Source: Actinoplanes lobatus
GTDB lineage: Bacteria; Actinomycetota; Actinomycetes; Mycobacteriales; Micromonosporaceae
Assembly (NCBI RefSeq): GCF_014205215.1
Contig: NZ_JACHNC010000001.1
Span: 6,258,501 to 6,322,500, forward strand
Direction: 5' to 3'
DNA: 64,000 nucleotides
Below, one piece after another: positions 59,496 to 64,000 of this stretch. Under the pieces are notes generated by a model, which was not told the origin of the DNA, made no database searches, and saw nothing but the letters and a program-made list of their open reading frames with translations. The translations under genes were made by a program, and so were the position numbers. How positions within the stretch are numbered: the stretch's first letter is position 1; each line of letters opens with the position of its first letter.

Positions 59496-61099
59496 TGAGC
59501 ACCACCGAAAGGAAGCCCGAGGTGCTGAAGAACAGCGCTCTCCGAGACGCCCCGGTCTGGGCAAAACTGACCGCCCTGGTCGGGGCCGGCGTGCTCGCCG
59601 TAGGCGCCTGCGTCGGTGTGACCCTCTACAACAACCACGTCGCCGACGACACCGCGGAACGCCTCAACGACCTCACCACCGCCAGCGCGATCGTGCTGCG
59701 CCTGGACCGGGTCGCCAGCGAGCTCAAGGTCAACGGCCTCCAGGCGATCACCCGCGACGACCCCAGCGAGCAGACCGCGCTCCTCAAGACCCGCCTCGAC
59801 GAGGCGGAGAAGCTGCTGAAAGAACTCGGCGGCGTCAATCTCGACAGCGACCTGGACGCGGCCGTCGGCCGAATCGCCGCGGTCTACGGGGACTACACCC
59901 AGGTGATCGAGCGGTTCGTCGCCGGCTCGGCAGCCGACCAGGCCCAGGCCCGCCTGGCCTGGGAGCAGATCGACGTCGACAACTACCTGACGAGCGCGGT
60001 GCTGGAGAACGAGCGTTCGCTGTTCGCCGCCAGGGTCGCCGAGGCCACCGAGGAGGCCGACGCCACCCGGGACCGGGCACAGCTCGTCCTGATCGTCAGC
60101 GCCCTGGCCGGCACCTTCATCCTCATCCTGCTCGCGAGAATCATCGTCACCTCCATCACCCGGCCGCTGGAGCGCGTACGTACCGCGCTCAAGGCGATGG
60201 CCGACGGCGACCTGACGGTCTCCGCGGACGTCACGTCCAACGACGAGGTCGGCCAGATGGCGCAGGCTCTCGACGAGGCACAGCTCAACATGCGTACGGT
60301 CGTCGCCCAGGCCGCCGCCTCGGCACACACTCTGGCGGCCGCCGCCGAGGAGATGACCATGACGGCCGGGGCCATCGAGGAGACCGCAGCCGGCTCGTCC
60401 TCGCAGGCCCGTGACATGTCCGGCGCCGCCGCCTCGGTGTCGTCGAACGTCGGCGCGGTCGCCGCCGGCGCGCAGGAGATGGCCGAGTCGATCCGGGAGA
60501 TCGCGCACAGCACCAGCCGGGCGGCCGACGTCGCCAACCAGGCCGTGGACGTGGCCCGTTCCACCAGCGTGCACATCGACAAGCTGGGCGCCTCGTCGGC
60601 GGAGATCGCCAGCGTGGTGCAGGCGATCACCGCGATCGCCGAGCAGACCAACCTGCTCGCCCTCAACGCCACCATCGAGGCGGCGCGTGCCGGCGAGGCC
60701 GGCAAGGGGTTCGCCGTGGTCGCGTCCGAGGTGAAGGACCTGGCGCAGGAGACCGCCCGGGCCACCGAGGACATCACCCGCCGGGTCGCGGCGATCCAGT
60801 CGGACACCGCCGGCGCGGTCGAGGCGATCAGCCAGATCACCTCGGTGATCGAGCAGATCAACAGCTTCCAGACCACCATCGCCTCGGCGGTGGAGGAGCA
60901 GACCGCCACCACCGCCGAGATGAACCGTGGCATCACCGCGGTCGCCGACGGCGCGGAGACCATCGCGGGTGGTGTGGCCGGGCTGGCGTCCGCCTCCGAG
61001 CGGACCACCGAGGGCGCCGCACAGTCCCGGCAGGCGGTCACCGAGCTGAGCACGATGGCCAACGAGTTGCAGACCCTGGTGGCCCGCTTCCGTACCTGA
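59495..61099 (+). CDS. Methyl-accepting chemotaxis protein
   Basis: 534 residues. Membrane segment 1 (about 25-48), a four-helix sensor (about 50-190), membrane segment 2 (about 200-222), HAMP (about 223-275) and the coiled-coil signalling domain. The hairpin tip reads [20 protein letters not shown], the CheA/CheW contact. The start ATG overlaps the binding-protein stop (GTGATG); GTG 59492 and GTG 59521 are alternatives. The sensor probably contacts the sugar-bound lipoprotein encoded just upstream. Implies a motile host. Confidence 0.9.
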   Translation: MSTTERKPEVLKNSALRDAPVWAKLTALVGAGVLAVGACVGVTLYNNHVADDTAERLNDLTTASAIVLRLDRVASELKVNGLQAITRDDPSEQTALLKTRLDEAEKLLKELGGVNLDSDLDAAVGRIAAVYGDYTQVIERFVAGSAADQAQARLAWEQIDVDNYLTSAVLENERSLFAARVAEATEEADATRDRAQLVLIVSALAGTFILILLARIIVTSITRPLERVRTALKAMADGDLTVSADVTSNDEVGQMAQALDEAQLNMRTVVAQAAASAHTLAAAAEEMTMTAGAIEETAAGSSSQARDMSGAAASVSSNVGAVAAGAQEMAESIREIAHSTSRAADVANQAVDVARSTSVHIDKLGASSAEIASVVQAITAIAEQTNLLALNATIEAARAGEAGKGFAVVASEVKDLAQETARATEDITRRVAAIQSDTAGAVEAISQITSVIEQINSFQTTIASAVEEQTATTAEMNRGITAVADGAETIAGGVAGLASASERTTEGAAQSRQAVTELSTMANELQTLVARFRT

Positions 61100-61120
61100 C
61101 CGCTCCGATCGTGAAGTCGC

Positions 61121-61159
61121 CGTGACCGGCGAGGCCTAGCGAAGGCCTCGCCGGTCACG
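61121..61159. terminator. Strong bidirectional terminator
   Basis: A perfect 17-bp stem, left arm CGTGACCGGCGAGGCCT (61121-61137) and right arm AGGCCTCGCCGGTCACG (61143-61159), with a 5-base loop. It separates the chemoreceptor gene from the convergent gene, whose last codons it overlaps. Confidence 0.85.
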
Positions 61160-62140
61160 GCCGTATGCGGCCAGAGCGTGGAAGGCGGCCTTCGGGGTCC
61201 AGGAGCCGTCCGGCAGGACCCGGACGATGCCGCGGGCGGCCAGGTCGAAGTCGTGGGCCGGGTCGCCGGTGGTCGGCAGGTGACGGTTGGCGAAGGTGTA
61301 GACGAACGCCGCCTCCACGCCACCGGCCTCGTAGTCGTGCAGCAGGTCCATCACGTACCGGGCCTGCTCCTGCTCGTCGCGTTCCAGGCCGGCGGTGAGT
61401 TTCGCGGCACGGCCGTGCTCGTCGTACGTCACCGGCTCGCTCGCCCCCGCGACGGCGGCCGCGCCGCGGAACGTGCAGCAGCCGAATTCGGTGGCCGCGT
61501 AGGGCTTGCCCTGGCCCACGGCGGCCGCCAGGCTCTGCGGGAAGGTGGCGGCGTTGGTGGCGTCCCGGTAACCGGCGTCGCTGGCGATGATGTCGAACAG
61601 CGACCAGTCGACGTCCTCGAGGGGGATCGAGGCGTAGCCGATCGGGCCGCCGAACCGTTCGCGCACCGCGGGCACCGCCTCGGCCAGGAAATCGCGGACC
61701 GCGGCGCGGGCGGCCGGGATCGCCTCCCGCATCCGCATCGGGTCGGTGAACAGGGCCATGCGTTCGGTCAGGTCGCGGCCGGGCAGGAAGCCGCCGGTGA
61801 ACATGGCGATCTCGGAGCCGGTGAGATAGACGACCGGGGCGCCGGTCTGCCGCAGCCGCTCGGCCCGCTCGGCGCCGTCGAGCAGGAACGCCATCAGCTG
61901 ATCGCGGTCGAGGCCGTTGGTGAACGGGCAGTACCAGACCTCCAGGCCGGCTTCGGCTGCCAGGCGGGCGGTCAGTTCGAGCCGGTCCTGGATCCCGCCG
62001 CTGACCCGGACGGCGTCGCAGTGCAGTTCATCGCGGATGACGTGCAGGTCACGCCGTACCGTCTCGGGGTCGAACGGCTCGTGGGTGGTCGACCCGGCGC
62101 TGACGAAGCCGGTGTCGTAGTTCATGCCGAAGACGCGCAT
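61136..62140 (-). CDS. TIM-barrel glycosidase-like protein, function unknown
   Basis: 334 residues, no signal peptide. FGMNYDTGFVSAGST opens the first strand, then LHCDAVRVSGG, EVWYCPFTNGLDRDQLM, VVYLTGSEIAMFTGGFLPG and a late KPYAATEFGCCTFRGAA, spaced like barrel strands of glycoside hydrolases. Glu in GSEIAMF and Glu in ATEFGC are at strand ends where acid/base and nucleophile would sit. Homologues in actinomycetes are, from memory, annotated as abortive-infection or hypothetical proteins. Divergent from the TetR gene and likely its target. Its 3' end lies inside the terminator hairpin. Confidence 0.65.
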   Translation of the reverse strand: MRVFGMNYDTGFVSAGSTTHEPFDPETVRRDLHVIRDELHCDAVRVSGGIQDRLELTARLAAEAGLEVWYCPFTNGLDRDQLMAFLLDGAERAERLRQTGAPVVYLTGSEIAMFTGGFLPGRDLTERMALFTDPMRMREAIPAARAAVRDFLAEAVPAVRERFGGPIGYASIPLEDVDWSLFDIIASDAGYRDATNAATFPQSLAAAVGQGKPYAATEFGCCTFRGAAAVAGASEPVTYDEHGRAAKLTAGLERDEQEQARYVMDLLHDYEAGGVEAAFVYTFANRHLPTTGDPAHDFDLAARGIVRVLPDGSWTPKAAFHALAAYGRDRRGLR

Positions 62141-62162
62141 CAGCGGGTTCCCCTCGTTTTAA

Positions 62163-62199
62163 GGTACGGAGCGTACCGTATAGGGTACGTCCAGTACCC
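62163..62199. promoter_or_regulatory. Two TetR operator palindromes
   Basis: GGTACG/CGTACC (62163-62168 and 62172-62177, 3-base spacer) and GGGTAC/GTACCC (62183-62188 and 62194-62199, 5-base spacer) are perfect inverted repeats sharing a GGTAC core. They fill the 67-bp gap between divergent genes and would block both. Confidence 0.75.
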
Positions 62200-62207
62200 T
62201 GCAAGGC

Positions 62208-62795
62208 GTGACCACGAGGCGCCGGGGCGAGGAACTGGAGCAGGCGATCCTGCACGCGGCCGCGGAGGAACTGCGCGAATCCGGCTATCCGGGAATGACC
62301 ATGGACCGGGTCGCCGCCCGGGCCGGGACCAACAAGAACGCGATCTACCGCAGATGGCCGCACCGGGCCGCGCTGGGCATCGCGGCATACCGTCACCTCA
62401 CCGACGCCGTGATGCCCGACCCGGACACCGGCAGCCTGCGCGGTGACGCCCTGGAGATGCTGCGGCGGGCCAACCAGACGTGGTCCTCGCCGTACGGCGC
62501 GGTCCTGCGCGGGCTGCTCGCCGCCGCGGCCGACGACCCGCAACTGCTCACCCTCATGCGCGAGCGCTCCGGCGCCGACACCATGGACCGGGCCTGGCTC
62601 ACCATGCTGCGACGGGCCGCCACGCGGGGCGAGGCGCCGGCCGCGGCCGTGCACGCTCGGGTCGCGACGACGCCGATGATGCTGCTGCGCGCCGAGTACG
62701 CGATGCGCGGCCTCCCCTCGGTGCCCGACGAGGTGCTGGTCGAGATCGTCGACGAGGTGTTCCTGCCCCTCGTCCACGGCCGGGGCTCAGCATGA
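62208..62795 (+). CDS. TetR-family transcriptional regulator
   Basis: 195 residues, GTG start. HTH (about 8-55): EELEQAILHAAAEELRESGY, then MDRVAARAGTNKNAIYRRWP. The ligand domain ends with the TetR_C_16-like MMLLRAEYAMRGLPSVPDEVL. Two palindromes immediately upstream are its likely operators, controlling itself and the divergent barrel gene. It may be co-transcribed with the VOC and sigma factor genes. Confidence 0.88.
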   Translation: MTTRRRGEELEQAILHAAAEELRESGYPGMTMDRVAARAGTNKNAIYRRWPHRAALGIAAYRHLTDAVMPDPDTGSLRGDALEMLRRANQTWSSPYGAVLRGLLAAAADDPQLLTLMRERSGADTMDRAWLTMLRRAATRGEAPAAAVHARVATTPMMLLRAEYAMRGLPSVPDEVLVEIVDEVFLPLVHGRGSA

Positions 62796-62869
62796 TCCAG
62801 AACATTGGTGACCGGCCCCTGTTACCTTTCCCCGGCGGCGTTCGTCATGGGGATATGCTGATCAACCTC

Positions 62870-63226
62870 ATGTACGTGACGATCAACGTCACCGACCAGG
62901 ACCGCGCGCTCGAGTTCTACACCGGGGGCCTCGGGCTGGAGAAGCGGATCGACCACCCGGGGCCCGAGGGCCGCTTCCTCACCGTCGGCGTCCCCGGCAG
63001 CCCGGTGCAGCTGCTGCTCTGGCCGTACCCGGCGGCCGCCGGCAACCCGGGCACGCCCAGCCCGGTGTTCCTCGAATCCGACGACCTGCGCAAGGATTTC
63101 GAGGCCATGCGGGGGCGCGGCGTCGCCTTCGAGGGCGAACCCGCGGACTATCCGTTCGGCATCCGCATCGAGGCCATCGACCCGGACGGCAACCGGATCG
63201 CGCTCCGGGAGCCGCGCTCGCGATGA
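62870..63226 (+). CDS. VOC-family (glyoxalase-like) protein
   Basis: 118 residues. MYVTINVTDQDRALEFYTGG opens the fold, GLGLEKRIDHPGPEGRFLTV and PVQLLLWPYP follow, and IEAIDPDGNRIALREP ends it. The usual metal His of the first strand is Asn/Thr here, so metal binding is doubtful, as in many self-standing VOC proteins. ATG 62870 fits the family start. ATG 62792 overlaps the TetR stop (ATGA) and would add 26 non-conserved residues. Its stop overlaps the sigma factor start. Confidence 0.8.
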   Translation: MYVTINVTDQDRALEFYTGGLGLEKRIDHPGPEGRFLTVGVPGSPVQLLLWPYPAAAGNPGTPSPVFLESDDLRKDFEAMRGRGVAFEGEPADYPFGIRIEAIDPDGNRIALREPRSR

Positions 63227-64000
63227 CCGATCAGCTGTCCGAGGTGTTCGAGGCCCAGCGTGACCGGTTGCGCGCCGTCGCGTACCGGATGCTGGGCTCG
63301 CACGCCGACGCCGAGGACGTGGTCCAGGAGGCGTGGATCCGCCTCGCCTGCCAGGACGCGACGGCCATCGACAACCTGGCCGGATGGCTGACCACGGTGG
63401 TCGGCCGCCTCAGCCTGGACCTGCTGCGATCCCGGCGGGCACACCCCGAGAGCGAGTACGGCCTCGTGGTGACGCCCGCCGACGAGCCGGCGCCCGACGA
63501 GCAGGCGATGCTCGCCGACGCGGTCGGTGTCGCCCTGCTCGTGGTGCTCGACTCGCTCACCCCGAGCGAACGGCTGGCGTTCGTCCTGCACGACACGTTC
63601 GGGGTGCCGTTCCAGGAGATCGGGCAGATCCTCGGCAAGTCGGCCGACGCCACCAAGATGATCGCCAGCCGCGCCCGCCGGAAGGTCCGTGCCACGGACC
63701 GGCCGGCGGGCCCCGGCCGCGAGCACCGGCAGGTGGTCGAGGCGTTCCGGGCCGCCGCCCTCGCCGGCGACTTCGAGGCGCTCCTGCGGGTCCTGCACCC
63801 GAACGTGAAACTGACCGTGGACACACCCGGCGGCATGATCGTCACCATCGGCGCCACCGAGGTCGCGGCCGGCGCCCGCAGGTTTTCCGGCGAAGTCGCC
63901 GGCCACCGTCCGGTGCTGCTTTCCGGCCGCCCCGGGCACATCTCCCTGCGTGCCGACGGAACGCCGCTCTCGGCCGTCTCCTTCGACGTCGCCGACGGCC
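63223..64000 (+). CDS. ECF sigma factor, SigJ/ECF41-like with SnoaL-type C-terminus (partial)
   Basis: Runs off the window after 259 codons. Region 2 (about 1-75) includes RAVAYRMLGSHADAEDVVQE and GWLTTVVGRLSLDLLRSRR. Region 4 (about 105-165) includes LTPSERLAFVLHDTFGVPFQ and SADATKMIASRARRKV. A SnoaL_2 domain begins near residue 180 (VVEAFRAAALAGDFEALLRV, then LHPNVKLTVDTPGG). In this group the SnoaL-like tail modulates sigma activity in place of a separate anti-sigma factor. ATG overlaps the VOC stop (ATGA). Confidence 0.88.
   Translation, partial: MTDQLSEVFEAQRDRLRAVAYRMLGSHADAEDVVQEAWIRLACQDATAIDNLAGWLTTVVGRLSLDLLRSRRAHPESEYGLVVTPADEPAPDEQAMLADAVGVALLVVLDSLTPSERLAFVLHDTFGVPFQEIGQILGKSADATKMIASRARRKVRATDRPAGPGREHRQVVEAFRAAALAGDFEALLRVLHPNVKLTVDTPGGMIVTIGATEVAAGARRFSGEVAGHRPVLLSGRPGHISLRADGTPLSAVSFDVADG

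Overview
The window is GC-rich DNA (very strong G/C at third codon positions) from an actinomycete. Leaderless-looking promoters, SARP, PucR, LAL and MocR regulators, and many 4-base ATGA/GTGA gene overlaps all fit. A chemoreceptor with a sugar-binding lipoprotein suggests a motile genus such as Actinoplanes (Micromonosporaceae). That placement is inference; no rRNA, tRNA, CRISPR array, insertion sequence or prophage was recognised.

Layout. 1-6908: minus-strand organosulfur/sulfonate operon (flavin reductase, SsuA/C/B-type transporter, two tandem flavin monooxygenases, aldo/keto reductase, start of one further gene). 6940-8136: ROK regulator. 8215-12877: PucR regulator divergent from an FMO-SDR-transporter operon. 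12862-13370: array of six hairpin repeats between convergent genes. 13397-16380: MFS exporter and AhpD-like protein divergent from a MocR regulator. 16418-20939: acidic-peptide locus (glutaminase remnant, M20 and S51 peptidases, duplicated secreted protein, Dcu-type carrier). 21056-24400: M15-like protein, short SARP, inositol-phosphatase-like protein, fatty acid hydroxylase. 24482-29881: MarR/oxidoreductase pair with a clear operator, double SagB-type dehydrogenase, EEP hydrolase, gpsA, GNAT. 29882-33359: kelch-like lipoprotein, small unknown genes and two broken genes. 33341-42580: GGDEF-EAL protein, DUF2855 protein, LtrA, LAL regulator, two alpha/beta hydrolases.

42656-46971: a CHAT protease-NTPase-TPR gene, split by a one-base frameshift and carrying ten 123-bp repeat units. 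47063-56245: a compact nine-gene minus-strand operon bounded by a strong terminator and an inverted repeat: glycogen debranching enzyme, AGE epimerase fused to a STAS domain, two DJ-1/PfpI proteins, a ThDP decarboxylase, three SnoaL-like proteins and a VOC protein. I recognise every family but not the pathway; it is the best candidate here for an undescribed system.

56266-64000: DUF4239 membrane protein, a serine-hydrolase-fold protein lacking its catalytic Ser and Lys, a sugar-binding lipoprotein overlapping a chemoreceptor gene, a TIM-barrel-like protein divergent from a TetR regulator with two operator palindromes, then VOC and a SigJ/ECF41-type sigma factor that runs off the window.
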